64,000 bases of DNA, taken from Flavobacterium muglaense (GTDB lineage Bacteria > Bacteroidota > Bacteroidia > Flavobacteriales > Flavobacteriaceae). Made by a program: the position numbers and the translations under genes. Under the pieces are notes generated by a model that was not told where the DNA came from, made no database searches, and saw nothing but the letters and a program-made list of their open reading frames with translations. The stretch lies in the NCBI RefSeq assembly GCF_014305155.1, contig NZ_JACRUK010000001.1:159247-223246 (forward strand), written 5' to 3'. Below are positions 17,740 to 26,556 of the stretch, one piece after another (the stretch's first letter is position 1; the number at the start of each line of letters is the position of its first letter).

Positions 17740-18605
17740 GGGATTGCAATTTTAATCTTTTTTGGGGAAATATTAATATTTAATTCAGTTTGAAGTCCTC
17801 TATATTCGCCATCAATTTGAAAATTAACGGGGCGACTCACTGCTATATTTGCTTTGTTTGATGAAATAATTTGAATATCATTTACATCAATAGGCATATT
17901 ACCCGAAATTATCTTTCCTAAAACAACTAAATCCAAGTTCTTTAAAATAATCAATTCAAATTTACCATCATCCATAAGTCCAGACGGATTGATGACTACC
18001 CCTGTACCATATTTCTTTGAATTTGCAATGACAATCATTTGCGCTACACATTCGATAGTGGTACCATTTACATGAATTACCGCAGTAAACGGGTCTTCTC
18101 TTTCAATTAATGTTGTCACAGCTTGTAGAGCATAGCCTATTTTTCCTCTAACTGCGCTATTCTCATAGTTTTTAATAAGTTCCGCATTTAATCCAAGATC
18201 ACTTAAATGCAAGCTATTTGCACCATTAATCTCAATCATATCAATAGCTATAAAATAGTCTTTGAATGCAATTTGCAAGCACTCATGAATTGTTTTAAGC
18301 AAATTTAAATCAGTCGCCAAACCGTTTGCCGATCCCGCTGGAAGAATCCCAAAAATAATATCTTCATTTTCTAAAGCTTCAGCAACCACCTTAATTGTTC
18401 CGTCCCCACCTGCAATTATTACACGTTCAGGATTGAACTTCGTAAAGAGTTCTTGAATATTAGGTATATCTTTTTTTCCCGAAGTTTCATAAATCACTAG
18501 CTTACGACCAATTTTTTCAACAAACGCTGCCGTTTCCTGTATTATATCAGACTTCTCTAGTCCTCCAGATATGGGGTTCACAATTAAAAGGACATACTTT
18601 TTCAC
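17736..18605 (-). CDS. diacylglycerol/lipid kinase family protein (YegS/DgkB type)
   Basis: Phosphorylates a lipid such as diacylglycerol using ATP. The 289-residue protein shows VNPISGG (9-15) and the nucleotide-binding GGDGT (67-71), followed by GILPAGSANGLATDL, the DAGK catalytic-domain pattern. The beta-sandwich C-terminal domain ends in PVNFQIDGEYRG. It is divergent from the App1-type phosphatase gene 63 bp away, which by family could reverse the reaction. Cytosolic, probably membrane-associated. Confidence 0.88.
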   Translation of the reverse strand: MKKYVLLIVNPISGGLEKSDIIQETAAFVEKIGRKLVIYETSGKKDIPNIQELFTKFNPERVIIAGGDGTIKVVAEALENEDIIFGILPAGSANGLATDLNLLKTIHECLQIAFKDYFIAIDMIEINGANSLHLSDLGLNAELIKNYENSAVRGKIGYALQAVTTLIEREDPFTAVIHVNGTTIECVAQMIVIANSKKYGTGVVINPSGLMDDGKFELIILKNLDLVVLGKIISGNMPIDVNDIQIISSNKANIAVSRPVNFQIDGEYRGLQTELNINISPKKIKIAIP

Positions 18606-18668
18606 TATTTACTTCGCTAATTGGTTTTTAATAATTAAATTTCACTTCCTTCAAATGTATCAAATATA

Positions 18669-19646
18669 ATGAAACCTATCTTAAAATTATATCGTGGTTA
18701 TGCAAATGAGCAAGAGCTAATAGTTATGGGACATGTTTTTAAACCTACAAACAAGAAAGATTATGATTTCTTGTCGAAAAGTTTAAAAAATGCGAGTTCA
18801 GTAATTAACATGTATCGCATTAAAACTCATCCAAATGCAGATGTCTATTTGACGATCAACAATACTAACATCCACACTAAAACTCTTCATGATGGGTACT
18901 TTAAATTTTGCATCCCTATTGCTCCATCCGACAAATATGGCTGGATGGATTATGAGGTAAGTATTATTCACAATGACAAAACTATCACTTGTAGAGAAAG
19001 CTATGTTAGACCCTACAAAGGTGATTTAGGTATAATATCTGATATTGATGATACGTTTCTAGTCTCATACACTTTAAACCCCTTAAAGAAGCTTTACCAT
19101 CTATTATTTAGAAATCTTAACTCCAGAAAAGTTTTTGAGGATGTTACCGCACATTACCAAGCTTTGAGTGAATCTGGAAGAAGCAACAAATCTGAAAAAA
19201 ACGCTTTTTTTTATGTTTCAAGTAGTGAATGGAATCTCTACCGTTTTTTAATAAAGTTTACAGAACTTCATAATTTACCAAAGGCTGTATTATTATTAAA
19301 AGATATAAAAACGAGCTTAACTAATTTTTTATGGTCAGGTAGAGGCCAACACAATCATAAATTTGAAAAAATAAAACACATTCTTGAATTCTACCCTGAT
19401 TTACAATATGTACTGCTTGGGGATGACTCCCAGCATGATCCTTATTTATACGAATCTATTAGTAAAATTTTTCCACTAACAGTAAAAGCAATTTACATTA
19501 GACAAACAGGGAAAAATAAAAAAAAGAAAGTATTGGCTACTTTGGAAAACTTAGCATCATTGAATGTTGCTGTTTGTTATTTTAAAGACAGTCACGAGGC
19601 AATTGCACACTCAAATGCAATTGGGTTGATTAAAACCAATCGTTAA
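18669..19646 (+). CDS. App1-type (DUF2183) phosphatidate phosphatase family protein
   Basis: HAD-like phosphatase of 325 residues. The first ~115 residues form a beta-rich domain. The catalytic motif DIDDTF, matching DxDxT, lies near 124-129; FYVSSSEWNLYRF follows near 181-193, then KDIKTS, the lysine motif HKFEKI, and the acidic GDDSQHDPYLY. This order matches App1. By family it removes phosphate from phosphatidic acid. Paired divergently with a lipid kinase, it may balance phosphatidic acid level (inference). Confidence 0.82.
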   Translation: MKPILKLYRGYANEQELIVMGHVFKPTNKKDYDFLSKSLKNASSVINMYRIKTHPNADVYLTINNTNIHTKTLHDGYFKFCIPIAPSDKYGWMDYEVSIIHNDKTITCRESYVRPYKGDLGIISDIDDTFLVSYTLNPLKKLYHLLFRNLNSRKVFEDVTAHYQALSESGRSNKSEKNAFFYVSSSEWNLYRFLIKFTELHNLPKAVLLLKDIKTSLTNFLWSGRGQHNHKFEKIKHILEFYPDLQYVLLGDDSQHDPYLYESISKIFPLTVKAIYIRQTGKNKKKKVLATLENLASLNVAVCYFKDSHEAIAHSNAIGLIKTNR

Positions 19647-19660
19647 CTGTTCTTTTTTGC

Positions 19661-19799
19661 TAGCCCAGATAGCAATGAAAACCCTTGACATAAAAAAATC
19701 CCTTTTTACAACTAGGGCAGAGCGACCAAAGGAAGCTCCTGCAATAGTTTAGTAAAAAGAGATTTTTTATGGAAAGGTTGTAATGAATAGCTGGAATGG
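19661..19799. repeat. intergenic hairpin repeat, copy A
   Basis: Begins TAGCCCAGATAGCAATGAAA and ends TTGTAATGAATAGCTGGA. The inside is a long imperfect stem formed by the arms near 19690-19709 and 19752-19770. Three more copies lie at 31975, 51161 and 56715. It fills the gap between the convergent App1-type and ABC-F genes and could serve as a terminator for both. Confidence 0.7.
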
Positions 19800-21707
19800 C
19801 TACAAATTATCTATTTCTTCTTGTACGTTTTCCCAATCAGACAATAATTTATCTAATTCAGCTTTCTTTTTATTGTAAGCCGTGAAAAACTTAGCATCTT
19901 CTTTGTGCTTATCATAGTTTGAGGCCAGCATTTTATCGTCATTTTGAATGTCTTTCTCTAATTGTTTGATTTGGCTTTCTATTTTACTCAAACGATTTTG
20001 AAGTGATTTACCTTTCTTTTGATCTTCATAAGACGCTTTATTGCTCTCCTTAGGAGATGTTGCCTTTTCAAGATCTTTTTTCTCAACTTCACGCATGTTT
20101 TCAAGGTTGCGTTGCTCTAAGAAATAGTTGATATCACCCAAATATTCTTTAATTTTTTGATCTTTGAATTCGTAAACAAGGTTTGACATTCCTTGCAAGA
20201 AATCTCTATCGTGAGAAACCAAAAGTAAAGTTCCTCCAAATTTTTGCAAGGCTGCTTTTAATACATTCTTAGATTTGATATCCAAGTGATTGGTAGGCTC
20301 ATCCATCAATAAAACGTTGATGGGTTGCAATAACAATTTACAAAGCGCAAGACGGTTGCGTTCTCCTCCTGAAAGGACTTTTACTTTTTTCTCTACATCA
20401 TCACCACGGAACAAGAATGACCCTAACATGTCACGAACTTTCATTCTGTTGGTATCTGCCGCAGCATCTTCCATAGTTTGAAGTAAGGTAATTTCGCCAT
20501 CAAGATATTCGGCTTGATTTTGAGCAAAATACCCTAATTGTACATTGTGCCCTAATTTGATATTCCCTTGGTATTCAAATTCATCAACAATGGCTTTGAT
20601 AAAAGTAGATTTTCCTTGACCATTTTGACCAACAAAAGCAATTTTACTACCTCTTTCTACCAATAAATTAATATCTTTTAAGATCGTTTTATCGCCGTAG
20701 CTCTTGGTTACATTTTCGGCCTCGACTACTACTCTACCCGGCTCTTTAGAAACTGGGAAAGAGATATTCATTACTGAATTATCATCTTCGTCCACCTCGA
20801 TACGCTCTACTTTATCTAATTTTTTAATTAAAGACTGCGCCATAGAAGCCTTAGAAGCTTTGGCACGGAATTTTTCAATTAACTTCTCTGTTTCTTCAAT
20901 TTTCTTGGCTTGATTTTTTTGTGTAGCCAATTGCTTTTCGCGAATTTCATGACGTAGCTCTAGGTACTGCGAATACGGTTTATTGAAATCGTAGGCTTTT
21001 CCTAATGAAATTTCGATTGTTCTATTGGTAACGTTATCAAGGAACATTTTATCGTGAGAAACAATCACCACAACTCCTGGATAATTGCGCAAAAAACTCT
21101 CCAACCAAATGATACTCTCGATATCTAAGTGATTGGTAGGCTCATCGAGTAGTAATACATCATTAGCCTGCAAAAGTAATTTGGCCAACTCAATTCGCAT
21201 TCTCCACCCCCCAGAGAATGTTTCCGTTTGATTATTGAAAACATCTCTTTTAAAACCAAGTCCTAAAAGAATTTTCTCTGTATCACCCACATAATTGTAT
21301 CCTCCTAAAAGGTCAAAACGATGGGTATAATCTGATAAATCTTCAATGATTTTAGAATACTCATCACTTTCATAATCTGTACGAGTAACCAATTGATGAT
21401 TGATTTCTTCTAATTTTTTTTCAACAATTTTAATTTCAACAAAAGCTTCGTACGCTTCTTCAAGAACCGTTCTTCCTTGTTCAAAATCTATATCTTGTCG
21501 AAGGAAACCCATGCGAACATCTTTCTCCTGCGAAATTACTCCTGAATCTGGTTTAAAATCTCCAGCTAACATTTTTAGCATGGTAGACTTTCCTGCACCG
21601 TTCTTCCCTACAAGACCAACTCGATCACCAGCTCCGAGACGAAATGTTACTTCTTCAAATAAATAAGTACCTCCGAATGAAACGGATAAATTGTGTATAT
21701 TAAGCAT
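19800..21707 (-). CDS. ABC-F family ATPase (YheS/Uup-like)
   Basis: Soluble tandem-ABC ATPase acting at the ribosome, by family. The 635-residue protein has Walker A GKNGAGKST (34-42), signature FSGGWRMRIELAKLLL and DEPTNHLDI, then an inter-domain linker, a second Walker A GQNGQGKST, signature LSGGERNRLALCKLL and a second DEPTNHLDI. It ends in a charged coiled coil (about 540-635). The FSGGWRMR signature points to YheS-like members. There are no membrane segments, so it is not a transporter. It is divergent from DUF983. Confidence 0.92.
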   Translation of the reverse strand: MLNIHNLSVSFGGTYLFEEVTFRLGAGDRVGLVGKNGAGKSTMLKMLAGDFKPDSGVISQEKDVRMGFLRQDIDFEQGRTVLEEAYEAFVEIKIVEKKLEEINHQLVTRTDYESDEYSKIIEDLSDYTHRFDLLGGYNYVGDTEKILLGLGFKRDVFNNQTETFSGGWRMRIELAKLLLQANDVLLLDEPTNHLDIESIIWLESFLRNYPGVVVIVSHDKMFLDNVTNRTIEISLGKAYDFNKPYSQYLELRHEIREKQLATQKNQAKKIEETEKLIEKFRAKASKASMAQSLIKKLDKVERIEVDEDDNSVMNISFPVSKEPGRVVVEAENVTKSYGDKTILKDINLLVERGSKIAFVGQNGQGKSTFIKAIVDEFEYQGNIKLGHNVQLGYFAQNQAEYLDGEITLLQTMEDAAADTNRMKVRDMLGSFLFRGDDVEKKVKVLSGGERNRLALCKLLLQPINVLLMDEPTNHLDIKSKNVLKAALQKFGGTLLLVSHDRDFLQGMSNLVYEFKDQKIKEYLGDINYFLEQRNLENMREVEKKDLEKATSPKESNKASYEDQKKGKSLQNRLSKIESQIKQLEKDIQNDDKMLASNYDKHKEDAKFFTAYNKKKAELDKLLSDWENVQEEIDNL

Positions 21708-21772
21708 ATTTTGTGACTAAAGTTACAAAGGCAACAATCCTAAAATTGTACCTTTGTTTAAAATTTATGCAA

Positions 21773-22153
21773 ATGTTAAAAAAAGGATCCAAACTAAATA
21801 GCATTTTAACAGGAACTTGTCCGAAATGTCAAAATGAAAGCATGTATCAGGACAAAAACTTACTCCATTTAGGAAATGTTTTGAAAATGAATGAAAAATG
21901 CAGTCATTGTGGACTAAAATATCAAATCGAACCATCCTTCTTTTACGGAGCTATGTATGTGAGTTACGGCCTAAATGTAGGAACCGGAATAGCCGCTTTT
22001 ATAATTTCATATTTAATATTCGGCAGTTCGCTAAAAGTTGCTTTTATAGCCATTATCGCTTCCATCATTTTGCTATTTCCATTAATTTTAAGGTGGTCTA
22101 GGAACATTTATATTAATATGTTCGTTTCTTACGATCCCACTTTCAAAGCGTAG
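21773..22153 (+). CDS. DUF983 family zinc-ribbon membrane protein
   Basis: Small protein of about 126 residues. It starts MLKKGSKL at 21773; an ATG two codons earlier and a GTG at 21713 are alternatives, the latter too close to the divergent ABC-F start. A zinc-ribbon-like pair CPKC (near 15-18) and CSHC (near 42-45) is followed by two membrane segments (about 60-105). A TACCTTTG -7 box (21749-21756) predicts a very short leader. The function of DUF983 is unknown. Confidence 0.82.
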   Translation: MLKKGSKLNSILTGTCPKCQNESMYQDKNLLHLGNVLKMNEKCSHCGLKYQIEPSFFYGAMYVSYGLNVGTGIAAFIISYLIFGSSLKVAFIAIIASIILLFPLILRWSRNIYINMFVSYDPTFKA

Positions 22154-22159
22154 TACAAT

Positions 22160-23206
22160 TTACTTTTTCTTGACTCTGTTGATGTTAATCGCAGGGTCAA
22201 GAGGAATATTATTTTCTATTTTATCAAACAAAGCTTTGGCCATCGCAGGTCCTAACATCACTCCTCTTGTTCCTAGACCATTTAACAGGTGTAATGCACT
22301 ATACTGCAAATGCGTCCCTACAAGAGGCCTTCGATCCTTTACAGTTGGTCTTACTCCAGCAAAATGTTCCACTATTTCGAATTCACAATTAATAATCTCT
22401 TGAATTCGATCCACTAATTCTTGCTTACCTTCTTCCGTAGGCAAATCCGTTTTATCCTTCCAATTATAAGTAGCCCCTACCTTGAACAAATCATTACCAA
22501 GTGGTAAGATAAAAACACTAGTGTTTACGATCACATCAAGATCTAATTCAGGAGCTTTGATAATGAATAACTCTCCCTTAGTACCATCCAAAGGCAAATC
22601 TCCAAAATAAGGATTCAAATGCAACCCAAAACCTTCGGCAAAAACAATGTTTTTTGCATGAAAATCGCTGTACTTTACACTTCCGTCTGATAAAAATTCT
22701 ATAGCGTTATAATCGAACGAGTCGTAGACTAATACATTCAGCTCCCTAAGAAACTCTTTGTACTTAGCAACCAGTAAAGCAGTGTCTACATAACCCGTGC
22801 TCAAAACCTCGCCATAATTAAAAGGCGAATCAATTCCAGAATATTTCTTTGTAATAATAGTAGGTGACAAAAAGGGCGCTAAATTTACTTTATCCGAAGC
22901 AGCGAACCAATTATTTTGCTCTTCAATAGAGAAAAATTTTCGTAAAATAGGTTTTCTAAAATCAACTTGAATGCGCAACTTTTTTTCAATTGTTGAATAG
23001 AATTCCTGCATGAGCGCCAATTGTTCCTGTGCTTTCCAAACTTCAGAAAAACGCTTTAAAATTACTGGATTATACAAGCCTCCAGCTACTTTTGACGAAT
23101 TTTGAGAACTATTATCTAAAACCACGATGCTTTTATCATTATTGAGAGCCATCTCTGCAAAAGAGATACCCGCTAAACCGCAACCAACTATTAGATAATC
23201 AATCAT
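22160..23206 (-). CDS. FAD-dependent oxidoreductase (DAO-like)
   Basis: A 348-residue flavoprotein. The N-terminal GCGLAGIS (8-15) in a Rossmann strand binds FAD; AGGLYNP (near 41-47) and the C-terminal LLNGLGTRGVMLGP (near 308-321) are typical of the D-amino-acid-oxidase-like fold, as in MnmC C-terminal domains. Substrate unknown. It follows gldN but is separated from it by a terminator, so it is probably its own unit. Confidence 0.82.
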   Translation of the reverse strand: MIDYLIVGCGLAGISFAEMALNNDKSIVVLDNSSQNSSKVAGGLYNPVILKRFSEVWKAQEQLALMQEFYSTIEKKLRIQVDFRKPILRKFFSIEEQNNWFAASDKVNLAPFLSPTIITKKYSGIDSPFNYGEVLSTGYVDTALLVAKYKEFLRELNVLVYDSFDYNAIEFLSDGSVKYSDFHAKNIVFAEGFGLHLNPYFGDLPLDGTKGELFIIKAPELDLDVIVNTSVFILPLGNDLFKVGATYNWKDKTDLPTEEGKQELVDRIQEIINCEFEIVEHFAGVRPTVKDRRPLVGTHLQYSALHLLNGLGTRGVMLGPAMAKALFDKIENNIPLDPAININRVKKK

Positions 23207-23273
23207 AACATATATATATTAGAATAAAGCGCAAAGAACGCATTTTTAAAACAAAACAGAAACAACCCTAAAC

Positions 23274-23305
23274 AAAAAAACTCTTGCTTTGCAGCAAGAG
23301 TTTTT
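23274..23305 (-). terminator. terminator of the gldKLMN operon
   Basis: Hairpin CTCTTGC (23281-23287) / GCAAGAG (23294-23300) with an A tract on one side and a T tract on the other. On the minus strand it ends the gld message 20 bp after gldN. Confidence 0.85.
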
Positions 23306-23324
23306 AATTACAACTTAAATGGAA

Positions 23325-24218
23325 TTAATAATTCCACATATCTGATTCAAAATCACGTATTTTTTCTTTTACTCTTTCCGATTCTAACAATTGATTCTGA
23401 GCATTATCTTTCATATAATCAGCAATACTTCTATCACCATATACATTTTCTTCTTTATAGATAACACTGTTAAAACGTCTCGAATTTAAAATCTGATCAA
23501 AAGAAACAGGCATCGCCGAATTCACATCGTTAAATGCTTTAGCTTCATGCAAAACCTCTCTTGCTGCTGGGAAAAAGATCCAAAACAACTCAATATAATC
23601 TTTTTCGTCGTTATTCATAGAATACACATCAGGAGTCACAGGACAAATTCCTAGAAGACGATACTTTAACTCACTTTGACGTTTATCAAAATACCAGTAC
23701 CCTTTAATTTTATACTGCGCAACATCTTGAGATGTCAAGTCAGATCTCATAATATACTCAGGAGAAATAGCAATACCAGCATTGATTTGCTCTCTTCCGG
23801 CATCTGTAGTATCAATTCTAGATAATGAACCTTGAATATCTTTAAACGATTTCTTAGTATTAAAATAACTATCAGAATATACATCCTTGATAGCACCGCT
23901 TCTAATTGCTTTTGTCAAAACATCATACAAAGAGCGTCTATCAGAACCGATATTAGCAGTGTCAATTGGAAAATATAGAGCAAAATTAATTTTTTCGCTC
24001 AAATCAATGATTTCCCAAGTAGTCTTACCCATTAACACATCTCTATCATGAACATAACCATACGCCAAAGGCTTATCATTATCTGAAATTAATTGAGCTG
24101 CAGTTTTAAGTCCTATCTCAGAAGGAGTTTTTGCATTAAGCAAATTAGATTGCGCATAAGTGGCAATACTTCCTGTTATGGAAATAATAACTAATAAAAA
24201 ATTTCTCACATTCATCAT
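23325..24218 (-). CDS. gldN: type IX secretion / gliding motility protein GldN
   Basis: Periplasmic partner of GldK in the type IX secretion ring. The 297-residue protein has a signal peptide (MMNVRNFLLVIISITGSIATYAQ) and the GldN pattern: Trp-Glu-Ile-Asp-rich early region (TTWEIIDLSEKINFALYFP), KGYWYFDKRQSELKYRLLGI in the middle, and ARSFN-type end with NSRRFNSVIYKEENVYGDR. It is last in gldK-gldL-gldM-gldN, 45 bp after gldM. Met1 or Met2 may be the start. Confidence 0.93.
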   Translation of the reverse strand: MMNVRNFLLVIISITGSIATYAQSNLLNAKTPSEIGLKTAAQLISDNDKPLAYGYVHDRDVLMGKTTWEIIDLSEKINFALYFPIDTANIGSDRRSLYDVLTKAIRSGAIKDVYSDSYFNTKKSFKDIQGSLSRIDTTDAGREQINAGIAISPEYIMRSDLTSQDVAQYKIKGYWYFDKRQSELKYRLLGICPVTPDVYSMNNDEKDYIELFWIFFPAAREVLHEAKAFNDVNSAMPVSFDQILNSRRFNSVIYKEENVYGDRSIADYMKDNAQNQLLESERVKEKIRDFESDMWNY

Positions 24219-24263
24219 GGTATCATTATAAGATATTGAAGATGCCTTTTGGCAACTTAATTT

Positions 24264-25805
24264 TTATTGTATTTCAAAAATAACTGGTGCAGTTCTAGGC
24301 AATAAATAACTACCCGCTCCAACTAACTTTGTTTTAATCTCTGAAATTGTAACTTGATCACCTCTTCCGCATCTAGCAAGAATAGATTTACACTGTGCAT
24401 TTAATCTATCACCAGATACAACAACAGTAGGTTGTCCAGTAACTTTAAAGTTGAATCCAACAACATTTAAGTCAACTTGAAAATCAAAGTCTTCTAACTT
24501 AGCTCCAACGGTTGAAATCTCCAAATTCGATTTAGGTCCTTTTACAACACCTGTTTCTCCTCTAATTGTTCCAGTTGGACCTGGAATTCCTTTAATTCTA
24601 TATACTCTTTTATCAGTAGCTACTTTACCATCAGACATTCTTCCAGAAACACTAATTACCACTTCTGTTCCACCGCCTGGGCTCATGTTATACTTTCCAT
24701 TTCCTACTTTACTTAAACCAGGAGCTGATGCAGTAACATCCTTATCAGATATACCAGCGAAAGAGATAGACATAGGGTTTACAACACCTCTGTATACTAC
24801 ATTCATTTTATCAGCCGCGATAGTCGCAGAGTTTGGTCTTGGAACAACAACATACTTACCTGCAAATTTTAATGGGATTGTTTTACCATCTTCTACAAAA
24901 GTAAACTGACCTGCAATATTTTGCTCCCCAACACCACCAGCAGTTAAAGCAATTTTAGCTTGACCTGTAGCTGGATCTAATTTTGCACCAGTAACACTAG
25001 TTGGCTTTGTGTTTTCGTCATAACGACCTAAAACTACTTTACCAGTAACCGCTTCACCTTGGAAATATGCATTTTTATCTAAAACCACAATCGCTTGATA
25101 GTTACTATAAGATGCAGCAGCAACAGCGGCTTTACCTAAAGCAGAACTATATACATCTGATTCCGATTTTTTAATATCATTTTGCCAAGCCGAAAGTTTA
25201 GCAATAGACGCTACAGCAGGAAATCCTTTAAAGTGATACGATAAATACTTATCAGCAATACCTTCTTTATTTTTAACATCTGCTAAATCAAATTTCTTTT
25301 CAATCTCTGATAAAATAGCAGCATATTTTTTATCTGTACCTAAAGCAGCTTTCATATCAGCTTTATACTTTTCAATCTTAGCGATAATCTCGTTACCTCT
25401 TGGAGAATATCCTTCACCAACAAACCAACTGTCGATATTATCACCTTTATCCATTTCTTCGTAAGGTAATTTACCTGTTTCCGCGTCCACTTCAAATCCA
25501 TTAAGAACTTCTGTTTTTAATGTTCCAACATAGTCATAAAAATCCTTTGTTGTTTTTTCTACTTTGTGTGCCGTTTCAGCAGCTAAAGCAAATTCTCCTT
25601 TGGCTTCACTAGCCTTAGCATCTAAAGCCATCAATAAACCTTGGTTTGATTGTACTGAAGATGTATTTGAACTTTCGAATTTTTCATTCATTAAACCAAA
25701 AGCCGATAAAACTTCTTTTGACATATTCATTGCCAACATAGCGATAAAAACCAAGTACATTAGGTTAATCATCTTCTGTCTAGGGGTTAGTTTTCCTCCT
25801 GCCAT
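24264..25805 (-). CDS. gldM: type IX secretion / gliding motor protein GldM
   Basis: Shaft of the inner-membrane proton-driven motor that powers type IX secretion and gliding. The 513-residue protein starts MAGGKLTPRQKMINLMYLVF, with a single transmembrane helix at about 14-34, then a long periplasmic region of helical and beta domains (GIPGPTGTIRGE near 410). Size and architecture match GldM. It lies 47 bp after gldL. Confidence 0.95.
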   Translation of the reverse strand: MAGGKLTPRQKMINLMYLVFIAMLAMNMSKEVLSAFGLMNEKFESSNTSSVQSNQGLLMALDAKASEAKGEFALAAETAHKVEKTTKDFYDYVGTLKTEVLNGFEVDAETGKLPYEEMDKGDNIDSWFVGEGYSPRGNEIIAKIEKYKADMKAALGTDKKYAAILSEIEKKFDLADVKNKEGIADKYLSYHFKGFPAVASIAKLSAWQNDIKKSESDVYSSALGKAAVAAASYSNYQAIVVLDKNAYFQGEAVTGKVVLGRYDENTKPTSVTGAKLDPATGQAKIALTAGGVGEQNIAGQFTFVEDGKTIPLKFAGKYVVVPRPNSATIAADKMNVVYRGVVNPMSISFAGISDKDVTASAPGLSKVGNGKYNMSPGGGTEVVISVSGRMSDGKVATDKRVYRIKGIPGPTGTIRGETGVVKGPKSNLEISTVGAKLEDFDFQVDLNVVGFNFKVTGQPTVVVSGDRLNAQCKSILARCGRGDQVTISEIKTKLVGAGSYLLPRTAPVIFEIQ

Positions 25806-25852
25806 ATTTTCTACAAATTAGTTTATTATTATTAAATATAGTTTAAAACTAA

Positions 25853-26503
25853 TTATCCTTTATTATTCATAGCAGTAAGCATACCTCCATAAACATTGTT
25901 CAAAGAAGATAAGTTTGAAGTCAATGATTGCATTTGATCTTTTAGCTTCAAATTATTTTCAGCAACTTCTTCATTAATTTGTGCGTTTCTTGAAGCACTT
26001 TGTAATTGTACTTTATATAGACTGTTTAATGATTCCATTTGAGCAGCAGCTAAAGTTAACTCTTCACTGTATTTCTTAGTAGAAGCAATTGAATCAACTG
26101 TAGGAGCAATTCCTTTTGCAGCAGATTCGAAGTTTTTAATACTATTACCTAAACTTGACATTAATTCACCATCAATTTTGGCATCTTTCAACATAGCATC
26201 CAACTTTTGAGATAATAATCCCTGTGCTTCTGTAGTATTTTCAACAACTTTTTTAGCTTTAGGTTTAGCTTCACCATTAGCAAGTTCAGGATAAACAAGA
26301 GTCCAGTCTAATTCATTATCTACCGGCTCAAAAGCCGACAAAGCAAAAATCAAAGCCTCTGTACATAAACCAACAGATAACATCACTGTACCAGTTAACG
26401 GCCCAATTTCAAAGTGAGTAATTTTGAATAATGCTCCAATAATTACTACTGCTGCACCCATTCCGTATGCGAAATTCATTGCTTTTTTACCTAATATTGC
26501 CAT
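25853..26503 (-). CDS. gldL: type IX secretion / gliding motor protein GldL
   Basis: Inner-membrane stator-like part of the GldLM motor. The 216-residue protein has two membrane helices (about 10-30 with FAYGMGAAVVIIGALFKI, and 38-58), with glutamate in the second (TEALIF) as expected for the proton pathway, then a cytoplasmic helical tail. It follows gldK by 53 bp. Confidence 0.94.
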   Translation of the reverse strand: MAILGKKAMNFAYGMGAAVVIIGALFKITHFEIGPLTGTVMLSVGLCTEALIFALSAFEPVDNELDWTLVYPELANGEAKPKAKKVVENTTEAQGLLSQKLDAMLKDAKIDGELMSSLGNSIKNFESAAKGIAPTVDSIASTKKYSEELTLAAAQMESLNSLYKVQLQSASRNAQINEEVAENNLKLKDQMQSLTSNLSSLNNVYGGMLTAMNNKG

Positions 26504-26556
26504 AATCTAAATTTTATAGTTTTGTTTATAATGTTTGTTTTTTTTTGTTTTTGTAA

